From: Albugo candida
Taxonomy: Eukaryota > Oomycota > Peronosporomycetes > Albuginales > Albuginaceae
Assembly: GCA_905220665.1 (NCBI GenBank)
Contig: CAJNAR010000162.1
Span: forward strand, 62,001 to 126,000
Length of the DNA: 64,000 nucleotides
Direction: 5' to 3'
Under the pieces are notes generated by a model that was given only the letters and a program-made list of their open reading frames with translations, did no database searches and had not been told where the DNA came from. The position numbers were made by a program, and so were the translations under genes. How positions within the stretch are numbered: the first letter of the stretch is position 1; each line of letters starts with the position of its first letter. Shown one piece after another: positions 44,908 through 56,800 of the stretch.

Positions 44908-46382
44908 TCGAAGATCAGCGATTTTGCCTGCCCAGAGTATAACTGGATTTGACAGTAGAAAAAGATTCCGATGCGCTCTTGCAAGCACATTGCTCTGAAT
45001 TCGGAAGCTGTTCTTAGTTAGTGTCACACTCAAAATAGATAATATCCATTTAGCTCTTGGTGACGCCCGTTGCAATTAATTCTAATACAAGCGTTGATCT
45101 ATAAATGTGAGCATGCGCTTAGGGAGCGACGTTTGCGTAAGCCTTTGACCTCGTCATAGCGTTTAGATAAAGCCGGTCTGTGCTCTAGACCTCTTTGTGG
45201 ATCGCAGCCAGACTGCACTCTTTATGGAAGTTACGTTACATTATACTTACTTCACTCTTTATAGCCGGTAGTTCACTTAAAGTACTCGTTCGATCAGATA
45301 TTTTCTTAATACGGTAACATGTTAAATGTAATGTGTTTACGCAACTGCACCCATCCGACGGTCACTCCTATCGTTACAATTCACTCAAATACAGTTCTTA
45401 TCGAACATTTGTGCGGTATGCATCTGATGGCAAAAAGGTCCACAGTTTTCTAGACTACAAAATGAACCCCGAAACGCATCAATGGGAGGTATTGGTCAGA
45501 TGGCAGAGATGGACAAAGCCGAAAATAGCTGGGTGTCTGCGCGTATCCTCTTGGATGATGTACCGCTGTAATTGGCGTGGTGGATACATACCGATGCTAG
45601 GCGGAAGATATGCGAAGTTTCGTCCTCAATGGAACTTCAAGTGGGTGAGGGAAATGATCTGTGTTATGTGTAACTTTTACAGACAATAGATAACGTATTC
45701 AGCGCCACTAGCCGATAAAAGCTCTGAATTCACGCACTTGACGTTTGCTGGAAACTAGGTAAGAGATCCCGAGAAATAGTCGAAAGGGATCTGCTTGTAG
45801 GAAGCATAAAGATAGCAGTCTGATAGATACAATTATATTATATCGAGGTCACTTGCGATGCGTCTCCCAATACACATAAAAATTCACACGGAGCGTTACA
45901 TGTACAAAAGATACGACTTCAGCTAATACATATCTCATTTATATTATACAGATCTCTCTAGATCTGTTCGTCATTAATCAAAGGTGTCTATATTACTAGA
46001 ATGTTTGATTATCTCTGCTATATTACACAATAAATAAGAGTTTCCCGGAAATACCTTGTCCGAGCTGATATGTGTCTATTTCTTGCTCTTGGCAGTCTTT
46101 TATTGTGGCGACCTCACTCCATCACAATGCAAGGCTGTTCCTACCTCGTAAACGATGTAATCCAGAGGTACAGTGCTCTACAAATTCGCAACCGCCACAT
46201 TACGGTAACATGGCTACCAAATAGTACTAAATAATACTAGGATCCGCGGAGTTGCACTTGCACTGCTACATGCCGGTACCGACCGGTGCCGACTGTCTAT
46301 CATGAGAAAGCATGCATAACATTGAGACAAGAAGATTTCGTTGATTAAATTAGAAAAAAGTTTTATTAATTAGAAAAGAAAA
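44908..46382. other. Gene-poor region with a chromodomain remnant
   Basis: About 1.5 kb. Apart from the fragment at 45333-45690, I see only short frames. At 46270-46300 there is a small GC-rich palindromic patch (CCGGTACCGACCGGTGCCG). Confidence 0.45.
45333..45690 (+). pseudogene. Chromodomain fragment, probably from a Ty3/gypsy-type (chromovirus) integrase
   Basis: The frame from 45333 reads VHSFLDYKMNPETHQWEVLV then RWQRW, the beta-strand core of a chromodomain as found at the C-terminus of oomycete Ty3/gypsy integrases. The following SW..ARILLDDVP block is in a neighbouring frame, so there is a frameshift near 45510-45530. No LTR, reverse transcriptase or integrase core is nearby, so this is an isolated relic. 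In intact elements the domain guides insertion to chromatin. Confidence 0.65.
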
Positions 46383-47075
46383 TTAGCTGTTCCTACTTCC
46401 TACATTGATTGTTTGTTGGCTGCTTTTAAGCAATTGTCTGATCTGACGCTGCAAGTGCTCAATCGTTTTACGTAATTCTTCCACTTTGTGATGTAGTTCA
46501 TCATTTTCGAGTCTTAGTGCTCTGTTAAGCTTTTTATAAAAGTTTGGTGAGCTGTCACCATCAATTTCGGTATCAGGACCCTTTGTAGCCATAAGACTGC
46601 TAGTTGAGACTTGTTTTAATTGCTGTCGGTATTCACCGAGTAGCCGCACTGCATGTTGATGTTCGGTTTGAACTTGTTTTAGGCTAACTGTTCGAGCCTC
46701 CAGTTCTGCTACAGTCGTTTTGAGCTGCACGGCAAGCTTTTCGATGCAATTTTTTTGAGCAGCCGCCTCAGCTTCGTGCTGTTCAAGTCGCACTGTTTGC
46801 GCTTCATTCATTTTTGCAAGCTCGACGAGCGCGTCATTTTGACGAGTAAAGGCTGACTCAGTTTGAGCCTTCGAAGCCCTGAGATGACCAATCTCTCGTC
46901 TGAGCGACTCGTTTTCTTCGCGGAGTCTTTGGAGCTCAGTTTTCGTGGTCGCTGGAGTTGCCGCCCGGGTGCGCTGATGTGGCTGCTCCTGAATTGGAAC
47001 ATAGCCACCACCAACGCGGCGCATGTTGGCGGGTGTTAGTCGCGAGTTTCTTGTCGTTTGTCGGGTGTTCATCGT
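46383..47075 (-). CDS. Coiled-coil protein of unknown function
   Basis: A 230-residue frame dominated by heptad repeats. Residues ~1-45 are basic and Thr-rich (MNTRQTTRNSRLTPANMRRV). From about residue 45 a coiled coil runs nearly to the end (LQRLREENESLRREIGHLRA; LRLENDELHHKVEELRKTIE), broken once by a Ser/Asp-rich linker near residue 175. No family is recognised. An upstream in-frame ATG at 47156 would add 27 hydrophobic residues, which might act as a membrane anchor; the start at 47075 is preferred because the basic N-terminus follows it. The gene resembles the coiled-coil gene at 18058 only in style. Confidence 0.7.
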   Translation of the reverse strand, partial: TMNTRQTTRNSRLTPANMRRVGGGYVPIQEQPHQRTRAATPATTKTELQRLREENESLRREIGHLRASKAQTESAFTRQNDALVELAKMNEAQTVRLEQHEAEAAAQKNCIEKLAVQLKTTVAELEARTVSLKQVQTEHQHAVRLLGEYRQQLKQVSTSSLMATKGPDTEIDGDSSPNFYKKLNRALRLENDELHHKVEELRKTIEHLQRQIRQLLKSSQQTINVGSRNS

Positions 47076-47416
47076 AAGTTCAATAATGATAATGAACGCA
47101 GTCCGATGATTGAGCATAGAAGACGAAAGAATACGACAGAAGAAAAAGAACAGCATTATATTGAGTCTCTTAGCAAAGAATTCGGCTTCTCCGTTTCCTA
47201 TAGGAGTTTCTAGTATCGTGATGAGGCCCTTGAAATGAGAATTCGACGGATATAAATCAGATGGGAATTGACCAATTCAAATTTTAGTTGATGTTATGTG
47301 ACCAGACAATGGAATCACTATGAAGGAATCGTTTATTAAATTGTAAGAACTGGAATATATTGAAAATGTTAATTTAGTGGTATCTTTATTGCGTTCATTT
47401 ATCTGACAATACTAGA

Positions 47417-48000
47417 TCAACTGCGTTCGACAAGATTTAAGACAGTCCTACGTGTATGACGTGAAGTATCGTATGCAATTCCACCCGCTTTGCGACATTC
47501 TTGAAGCGCTTTATTTTCGATGGACGCAAGCATCCGTGAGTGATGGATCGGTTTTATTTCGCGTTACAACAAAACGCGCGTTGACGACCAGAGAAGCTCT
47601 TGACACAAGTTGACGGCGCATTTCCGGCTCCAGCTACTAACGTCCACACCCTTTGCATACACTACGCGCCATTAAAAAAAATCTCAGGCTGTCGCGCAAC
47701 ATGAAATCATCCTGATGCATTCTCCGGTGCATGTTGTGAATAGGTAAGGTATCCTGATCAAGCGCGACAGACGTCCGGACGCGCACTTATCAGCATGATA
47801 CTGAAGTACAGATAGCGTCTTGGCTCCTCGAGTAGATTTGTCTCGCTTCGTAATGAATTTGATGTATCCGTTGCTTTCGAGCCATTTTAATTGAATATAT
47901 AATCTATCAATTGATGATGATGTGTCAACTGGAATGATGTAACAGCGTGCTCGTACCACCCTTTTCCATCCCCGCTCATGGTCATAGACATGGTTAAGTG
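47417..48000 (-). pseudogene. Two unrecognised coding-like fragments
   Basis: On the minus strand, 47990-47684 is open and protein-like (HERGWKRVVRARCYIIPVDT, then IDRLYIQLKWLESNGYIKF, reminiscent of a small winged-helix unit). Further downstream 47533-47417 reads MLASIENKALQECRKAGGIA to a stop. Between them all frames have stops and I found no splice pair that joins them convincingly. They may be exons of a gene I could not assemble or remnants of a dead one. No start codon was found for the first piece. Confidence 0.35.
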
Positions 48001-48743
48001 CGCTTCCAGGAGCATGCGAACGACATAATCAGAAAAGAAAAAGTTGCTTTTCAAATGTCTCTCATCTGTAAGGAAATGGTAGCGAGTATAATAGTGAGTA
48101 TTGACAAAGAGTACCGTAGATTGCTTAAATAAAGATTAGCGACATCGAAACCTTGAATCTCAATTATCCCACATTTTTACTTGCCTTACTCCTATCTTTC
48201 CAATTGCTTATACTATTGGGGTAACAAAAACACAAAAAGGTCCCACAAGCACCCAATTCGTCGATTGAAATAGTACTTCAGATATTTGCGCATAAATGGC
48301 AACTTCTAAGCTGACTGATGACGACACTCTGTCCTCCATTTTATCTCCATTACAGACATTCTCTTTCAATTAATTACGTACAAACATAATGTAGGATCAC
48401 CAAATCGCAGCGTCATCAAATGACTTTTGCCAGCACATTCAGAAAATTGAAGCCACAAAGTTCAATCAGCAATATACTTTTGAACGTAATCGAATGGAAC
48501 CCTTTGTAAAGCGTTCAGTTGACGTGTGTAATGCTTACAGCAATACCACTACCTCAGCGAAAAGCGCGAATGACATCGCACGGTTTCGTTTCCTCTGGAC
48601 ACATATGGACGGAAGGGTAGGGTTATGCAGATTGGTTTCCAGTCGACTGCTGCATGTCTCACTCGAAACTGAACAGCACAGCCAACACACTGAAGTGAAT
48701 GTCCTTCGCTTAACATCACTTTTTAATTGGCAAGCAATCTGAC
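48001..48743. other. Upstream region of the PH-kinase gene
   Basis: About 740 bases. A frame at 48494-48742 ends one base before the kinase start codon; it could hold an upstream exon, but no motif supports it. Confidence 0.4.
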
Positions 48744-50198
48744 ATGACTCTTAATTTGTTGTTCGCGTGCGGAAATGCACGACATTCCACTGGCGATCAC
48801 ATCCCCAACAGAAAATCAAGACGACGATTTGAATATCTCCGGAGTAAGTGGAGTCATATAGATTCGCACAAAGCAAGGAAGAGCGTACGCTACAGTAAAG
48901 CTGCATCAGAAGATTTGACAGTATCGGATGATTTTGACTTCGAACGGACTTCAATTGCAGGTCGTAAACATGGGTTTCATCGTACCTACACTCAGGAGGT
49001 TATGATCAAAACAATCCAAGTTGATTGGATTAATATCTTTGTCAGTCGCATTTTGCGCTTAGTTATTGGTAGAAAGCCTTATTTGGAATATCTACGAATC
49101 GAAGGTCAAGTTCGACAGCGTCAATACATCGGCTTGGATACGACTATGAAGCGTTTGGAGAAGAACAAATTACTGGTCGAATTTAAATCGAGCGGAAAAG
49201 ACGTCGTAGCGTATAACCCAGCGGAAAATAACGATGAACGTGATTACATAAAATATTGCGACGTGCATCATCGCGTTGCTGATCCGCGATGGGTTTTGAA
49301 ATTCAACAGCAAAGAAGAACGTGATTGTTGGGCTCGGAAGATACAAGATGCTTTGGATTTATATGTATGGCTACGAAGATACAAACTGGGTCGTTTGATT
49401 GCTCAGTCTGATGGGACAACAGTCGTGGAATGTTTTTCACAAGCGGAGAAAGCAGATGGAAGAAGCAAATTGCTTTCTGTGATGAAGTTGATCAAGGTTG
49501 ACTCGATGCAGCAGATCAGGAGAGTGAAAGAAGAGATAGCAATCCATCAAATGATTTCGAATCCAGCGAAGCAACACAACAATGTACTTAGAATGTTTGA
49601 CTGGCATCGTCAAGATGGACACGGGTACCTAATATTAGAGCATTGCAATGGTGGAGATTTGCACGATCTGATTTTAGAGAATGGAAAGCTTGACGAAACA
49701 ACAGCAAAAACGATTTTTAAGCAACTTCTGATTGCCATTCAGTATTTGCATGGACGAGGTATTATACATATGGACGTGAAACCAGAAAACATTCTCATAC
49801 AGAACCATTCGAATGGAACAATTGGTGTAAAGTTGGGCGATTTTGGTGCGGCTAGGAGGATCGACTCGAGTTGTAATGTGAGCTCACTTAGCTGTACCAT
49901 TGGCTTTGCGGCACCGGAGATTCTGGTTGGAGGTTTTGTCACCCCTGCTGCTGACGTATTTAGTGCTGGTGTCGTTCTCTACTCGATGCTCGCTGGATAC
50001 CGACCTTTTCTTGCGAACAATGATGAAGAGGCTCGAAGAGATTGTATTGAAGGTAAATACGATTTCGAGGGTTTTGCATGGCGAAATGTCAGCGATTCAG
50101 CAAAAGATCTCATTCGAAAAATGCTACACACATCTTTCAAAGATCGTATTACAATCGATAGCATCCTATGCGATTATTCGTGGACGAAGAACAGCTAA
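48744..50198 (+). CDS. Protein kinase with an N-terminal PH-like region and a non-RD catalytic loop
   Basis: A 484-residue intronless frame. Residues ~110-205 look like the later strands and C-terminal helix of a PH domain (WVLKFNSKEERDCWARKIQD), which would bind phosphoinositides or partners at membranes. The kinase domain spans ~215-480: no usual GxGxxG loop, ATP-binding Lys248 (SVMKLIK), catalytic loop IIHMDVKPENIL with Met343 replacing the Arg of HRD, D366-FG, and APE at 390-392. The catalytic Asp, Lys and DFG remain, so it is probably active but non-RD, implying activation-loop-independent regulation. PH-kinase combinations are frequent in oomycetes. The PH part looks N-terminally incomplete; an upstream exon is possible. 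Confidence 0.85.
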   Translation: MTLNLLFACGNARHSTGDHIPNRKSRRRFEYLRSKWSHIDSHKARKSVRYSKAASEDLTVSDDFDFERTSIAGRKHGFHRTYTQEVMIKTIQVDWINIFVSRILRLVIGRKPYLEYLRIEGQVRQRQYIGLDTTMKRLEKNKLLVEFKSSGKDVVAYNPAENNDERDYIKYCDVHHRVADPRWVLKFNSKEERDCWARKIQDALDLYVWLRRYKLGRLIAQSDGTTVVECFSQAEKADGRSKLLSVMKLIKVDSMQQIRRVKEEIAIHQMISNPAKQHNNVLRMFDWHRQDGHGYLILEHCNGGDLHDLILENGKLDETTAKTIFKQLLIAIQYLHGRGIIHMDVKPENILIQNHSNGTIGVKLGDFGAARRIDSSCNVSSLSCTIGFAAPEILVGGFVTPAADVFSAGVVLYSMLAGYRPFLANNDEEARRDCIEGKYDFEGFAWRNVSDSAKDLIRKMLHTSFKDRITIDSILCDYSWTKNS

Positions 50199-50850
50199 AT
50201 CGTTTGGGGATAGAACAAGTGTGCCAAAGACCGGTTTATCGCAAATTTCGGGCACATTGGATAAAAATTCAAAATCAAAACGACTACGATCGTGCAGGTG
50301 TGGTGATTCACACAGGTGCAAAAATTTGCTGATATATCTTCCCAGCCTCAAGATCTTCAAGCTCGATTGATTTGGAAACGCCGTCAATCGAAGTCTGAAC
50401 CACTTCAACTTCTGACTTCCCGATTCGAGCCCGGCGCTATGCTCTCCAGTGAATCCGCGCGGCTGTTGTCCGTACACTTTGTAAACTCCCTCGACAGCGA
50501 TTCTCCAATTGGACAGACATGCTAGCACGCAAGCCTGTGCCTTATTGGCTACCTTACTCCCTCGACGAATGCTGATGGAATTACATAGCTACGTATCTAC
50601 CATGTATCTCGATTGAAAGAGCATTGGTCAAGCTCATTTCAAATTGTTATAGCGTTGGATCGCTGTTTGCTTTCGAAACACAAACAAAGACAGTACAATG
50701 GAAGCGAATCTTGACCAGCAAATACATATGAATTGCTGTAATAGTTGTGGTCATCGATCACTTGTGAGCAGGCGCACAAACTAACCAAAATGCTGTACAT
50801 TTGAGAAATGCTGAACGTTACATTTAACATTCAATCCTGATAGAGATCAA
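50199..50850. other. Convergent region after the kinase
   Basis: About 650 bases between the stop codons of the kinase and the EMAP-like gene. Both strands contain open frames (minus 50166-50528; plus to 50525) with protein-like composition but no motif. A read-through or spliced C-terminal extension of the kinase is conceivable (AG|GT sequences near 50301-50320). Confidence 0.4.
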
Positions 50851-53800
50851 TCAATGATATTTGTACTGAAAAATTGAAAAATCAGAGCCCCCGATAGTGA
50901 GCAAGGTAGCGTCATCGCACAGAAAAATGATGCCCGTTACATCGGAGTAATGACCTATCAGTGTATCCCGATAGTGGTCTAATCCAAGCAGATGAACCGA
51001 GCAGTCTTCCAAACACATCGCGAGCAATTGGCGTTCTTTGTTATAACAAAGTGAGACAATCGAGTTGCCAATATCGATTTCAGGTAACGCTGGGTGTTTC
51101 GGCTCCTGTAACGATAGAAACTCATACGCATTGCATCTGAACGATCGGATTAATTCTCGTGTCGCCATGTTCCATTCAAAAAAGACGTTCGATACATTCG
51201 AGAGACTTCGCAGTAATAAACCTTGGTTTGTATCCGTAAAATGGAGATGTGTCAGAATGCAGGCTGAATGATACAACTGGCCACGTGTACTATAAGTAAT
51301 TCCATCAAAAAGATATATCACTCCTTCTGTATTTCCAACTGCCAATAAATCACCGGAATCAGAATACTGCATTGTCGAAATGGGTTTTCTACCCGCAATT
51401 TTTTCATGTTTCATTTGACGCAATTGCTCATCGAACAAGAGTAATTCCCCTTCGGTGCAACCGACTAAAATGTACTTGCCATCCGGAGAATACACAAGCA
51501 CTTGAGGAGATTTAGAAGCGTAATCGGAATAAAGAGAATGGTGAAATAATAAGGAATGGCTCGGAGCATCCCACACTTGGATATTTCCATCTTCACTGGT
51601 GCTTGCAAAGCGCAGCTTATTCGGATGCGATGCGATTCCTCGAAAAGTGCCCGCTTCCCGACCGGACGACATCAAATTCTCAAAGTGACCCCGAACATGG
51701 AATATAACACGACCATTAGTGCGTTCTCTTTGTTTTTGATCATTTGAGTCCAAACACAAATCGAGAATCTCAAATATTTCTCCCTGGTTGGTGCTGATAA
51801 GTACTCGATCATTTGATGCACATATTGACTTGAATTTGCTATGTTTGTGTAGCATCAAAGCATGATCTTTTGGATTGTTCGCTTTCTTGTTTATAATATC
51901 GTGATAGTTGAATGCTGCTGTGTATGTATCAATCTGAACTGCTCCGATTTTTTCCAATCGTTCATTCCAGACGTTCAGAACGTGATCATCACCCAAGGTA
52001 TACAGCAGATTCCGGATGCGATTATGCTGCTTCCGTTCCTTTGTGACGCATACTGCACGAATTGATCCATCATGAGCTCTGAGTCGTACATCCATACATT
52101 CTGTAGATCTCCATACATATAAACTCCCGTCACTTTGTGCTGAAATGATAACTGATGAAGAAGAGCCTTGTGTCAATGTAGTAAAATACACCGCCGCATG
52201 GACCGTGATATCCGCTTTGCATGATGGATGGGAATTTAGATTTGCCCCGATACTCGCTATGCGAATAATTCCATTCTTCTCACGTCTTTGCTGGTGAAAT
52301 AACAAATGATTCTTCCCGCAAGTAAGTAAGCGATTATCATGAGCAAAATTTAGGCCACAAATCGTTTGTTTGGATGTCTTCACAGTGCTTATATGCCGAA
52401 GTAAAGGATGGGTGATACAACTTTCATTCCGCATCACTTCTCTGAAATCATAAGAGTTTTCTTTTCCGCTTCTTACATGCTCGGGCAAATTTGCAACCTC
52501 ATATATCACCATTGTATGGTCAGGATCAAGTCCGATGGTGGCCAATCGGTCTCCCTGTGAGGAAAAGCGAGCGAGTTGGATACCCGGATACTGATCTGGA
52601 AGGATACTACTTGTGACAATCTCACATCCGGTACGGGAATCCCATAATACAAGTAGAGGGTATGCGTTGCGATCACTTTGATTCACAATATCGCCGCTAG
52701 CAACTATGTTACCAGATGGATGCATCGCCATGGCTGTGATGGCATGACTGCCGTGCAACTGCATGAATGACTGAGATCGAACACGCGTATCATGTATCAC
52801 GCCAATTGAGGCCGACGCATAAATCAAAGTAAAAGGGTCAGATCCGTAGAAAACGTCAGTCTTTCCAAGAACGCTGGAACCATACACGAATTCTAGCGAC
52901 CATACATATCTGCACGGGACCGCGGAGTCGATCTTAGTTTGTAAATCAAAATGGTTCATCTTCTTAGAATGGAATATCCGTGAAATTGATCTCAGCCGTA
53001 ATACTTCAGCATCATTAGTGGAAAATAATTTTTTTTTGGCAATCGCAGGCTCTTCCTTCTTCATGTTCGGCAAGTGTTTGAACAAAGCCGCCTCTGGTTG
53101 TAGATCCGTACGCCATGCGATGATTGTGTGCCGATTCTGACAATCGACTCCCATTGTGACGAGAAAGTTATTGCTGGCATGGAATTCGACATGGGTAATG
53201 ACCGCATCACAAGAATAGACATTCTCAGCGAATTTAGGCTGAGCAGACTCTGATAACTCACGATCGAATGGAAAAGAAGTAAGAAGCACTTTTCCATCTG
53301 TCCTTCCAACTGCAAAAACTTTAAGAGGACAATTCTCATCATTTTTGCCGATAGCGTCATCGTTGTCTGGGATGTTGTCGGTGTATTGACATGCATGGGA
53401 CCTAGCAAGCGAGCTTACTTGCCATTGCTTACCTCTGAAACCTTCTGCGGGCCCAGTAAATGTGTTGCTCCATGTTTGAAACTCGTTTGGTTTTATCTCT
53501 TGATGCAGCGTATTTTGAAGAGAAAGTAGCAGCGATTTGTTTCCAAAAGAGCGAGAAGGCTCCAGTATATTCCAGCATAAGTATTCTCCTGCAAAAGAAT
53601 CAGAGGAACTCATAAGCCAACTGGAATTCGATGTGAAGTCTAATGCAACTATTCTTGATTTGTGCCCAGAAAAAGCGAACATCAATTCAAACATCGGATG
53701 GTTGTTGGAATGCATTGTAGATTCTACAGGTGAGCTTGATGTGGTCCGGCTGTAGAGATACAGTCGATAGTCACGACACGCAAGAGCAAGAAACTGATCA

Positions 53801-56800
53801 CTTGGACTAAATCTCAGACATTGACACCATTTAATCAGCCTTGGTGGACATTGCTCGAGATCAGCATCGACAGTAGACAATTTATCTCCGACGCAAATGG
53901 ATGATAAAACTTTCAGTGTGATAGAATCAATAAATACAACAAATCCATTCGCCATGGATGCTGCAATCACATCCCCACTCATAGACCACGCTAAACACTT
54001 GATATCAACGATCATGGAGATGACGCTTTTCCTCATAGTGTAATTAATGGAATCGAGACTTCGAATCGATATAATCCCAGGAGATCCACTCACTGCAATC
54101 CATTCCTCCTTAGGATGCAACGCGAAGCAAATTTCGTAGTCGTGTCGAGATGACTCAGTCCACACGAGCATAGCGTCTTTCTTAGATTCAATTTGGTCCG
54201 CAGCCGTGAGAAATAATTGATGTTTGATAAAAATCACTTGGCCGGATGTCAACGAAATAAGAAGACCGTTTTGTGCTTCCGAATTGCATGAGGCATTAAT
54301 CTGATCCAATTGTGTATCATTCATTGATCTCATTATGAATGGGTCGAAAGGACTTGGATTTGAAATAGCGAAGAGATTCATAGTCTTTAAATGTGCGAGG
54401 AAATGATGAAACCATACTTGAGACGTATTCCTGTTATCGGAGCATGGAACTTGGCATTTCCAGACATTTATGTCTCCATTTCTTAGTATAGAAATCACAA
54501 TATCTAGTGATGCACAATAATGAAGATTGACCACATTGTGTTTCATGTCTCCATCCGCTTTATCACAAATTTCATCAAGCTGAGAATAAGAACATGCAGC
54601 GACACCGCGATCCCAGGCAACTATTGAGCCATCTGACATTCCAGTGAGAAGAAATGGTGGCATCGATAATGCGCATAGAGCTGTATTTCGAATGGCGTAT
54701 CGTCCAAAGATTCCATTTTGACACCTCAATTGCTCAGATGCGCGATCTAGCAGCCAAAATTTAATATGCTTGAAGCCTCCTGTCACGAACGAGACTGAGC
54801 CACTGGATTCTTTCATATAGGAAGAATGGAAGCTACATGCGGCTAGAAAATGCACTGCTTGCTGTCCGATACAAGTATCCACAATACATCGCTCGATGCT
54901 CCACTCGTATAGACCAAGATGGTAAGACCTATCCGACTCCTTCCACACAATTGCGATAATTCTCCCATCGTTATCATCAAATCTGAGTGATAGAATTCTG
55001 GGAGAAGAACGGAACTTTAATGGAGCAATCTCTAAATGTGACTGAAATGCTTGCAAATCCCAAATTGTAATGCGGCAATCATATCGACTTGCAGTTGCAA
55101 AATATCGACCTCCAGGATGAACGGTGATGTTTGTGATCGTCTTTTGATGAGCTTCAGGTGTAAATAGATAACGTTCATGCTGTTTAGATTGTTCAAACAT
55201 CGACGAAACTCTGACTATTGTCCCTGTGCTTGAAATGACCAAATCATCAACGCAAGCAAGACTCTGATTCCCAAAGTTAGTTGTTCCAATCGCACCAGTC
55301 AGAGCTATGTTGACATCTGGAGTATCCTGAAAGTTATTGTTTACTTCTGCGACAAATGGTGAGAGCCGTTTTTGTTGTTGTGAAACCTCTTCATTGCAAT
55401 CCAATTCGCTATTGTAGGGAATTGAGTCTTCAAAATCCTCTGCTGCTTGTTCATCGATCGGCTCTGATATCACTTTCCACTGACAAATGGTACTATCTGC
55501 GATCCCTGAGGACAGAAGAAGCCTATCAATCAGAGCAAAACTCACAAAACCCTGGATTCCCACAGAATCACTCGATTTTTCGGCTCTCAAATGAGCACTT
55601 TGTATGCGTTTTGTCATTGACTGGCGAGGTACTGTGATGTCTATTTCTTTGCGGAAGCAAGATAAAATCAGAGACCCACGAAGGGAGTCCAAATGGACTG
55701 ATAGCGTCTGATGCTTATTTACACAAGAAGCTGAAAGTACATTCGTCGAGCTTGATTTTTGGTACGGCTTATCCCGGTCATTTCCAACCCAGACAGAGTG
55801 TGTTGTCCAATCCGTATTTTTACTTGCGGATAGCTGGGATCCGCGATGACGGTGGAGATCCCAGAAACAAAAACAAGCCGTAGACATCGTATTACCATGG
55901 AGAGATCTTAGAATACGGCCATCTCGACTGTAATCGAAAGCACACACTGGCATCAATGGAAACTCGGACGGCTGTAAAAGAGTGTATTTCTTGAGAGAAA
56001 AAGCTTTTGGGCTAAATGCATAGACGAAGATGATTCCATTTGCACCACCAACACTGATCGACTCGTCTCGAGGTGAAAACCGTATCGCCAGTAATTCCGG
56101 GCAGCATTTTATTTTCTTCCGAACACGCCATTCAGAAATGGAGAGCAAAGCAAGTGTTCCGTCCGTCCCACCGATAGCTAAGATATCACCGCTACTGCTG
56201 AAGCTCAAAACGGAAGGGGGAGATACAAGACGAGTCTTCTTCTTGCAAACTTTCTGTCGAAGGCTCCAAAGGTACACTTCTGATCCACCACAGGACGCAA
56301 AGTGTGATGCGTTCCAAGCAGCAGCCACATGTCTTAATGATCCATGACTCATTGCTAATTGACGAAGCGATAACCTCGACCCAGTCTTTGCTTCACTCAT
56401 ACCAGATTCGCGCTCCTCGACCAGGTACATGTTGCCTCTTCGAGTTCCTATCAGAAATTGCTTTCTCGCCACATCGTACGATAATGAGCTTATACGACAG
56501 TCGTCACGATGCACCATTTCGTCCATAGTCGATAGTATGGAATGAAAATCAATGTCATCGACATTTTCCAGTCCAGCGTTCCAAGATTTTATGTGGCCAT
56601 CTTTTCCACCGGTGCAAAGAATCGTTGATCCGTAGGGTACCACACATACATTAATGCTTAGACGTATTGAATGAGCCTCCACGACCTTGATCAATTGAGA
56701 CTGATGGAAATGGAACAAATTTCCAGTACAGTTACCAACGACAACATTGCGAGGGCTGATGTACGCTACTGAAACGCAGATATGCAGTTCTGAGCTATTT

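Noticed and set aside
50166..50528. 120-codon minus-strand frame after the kinase gene
   Set aside because: No motif; it overlaps the kinase 3' end, and the other strand is equally open.
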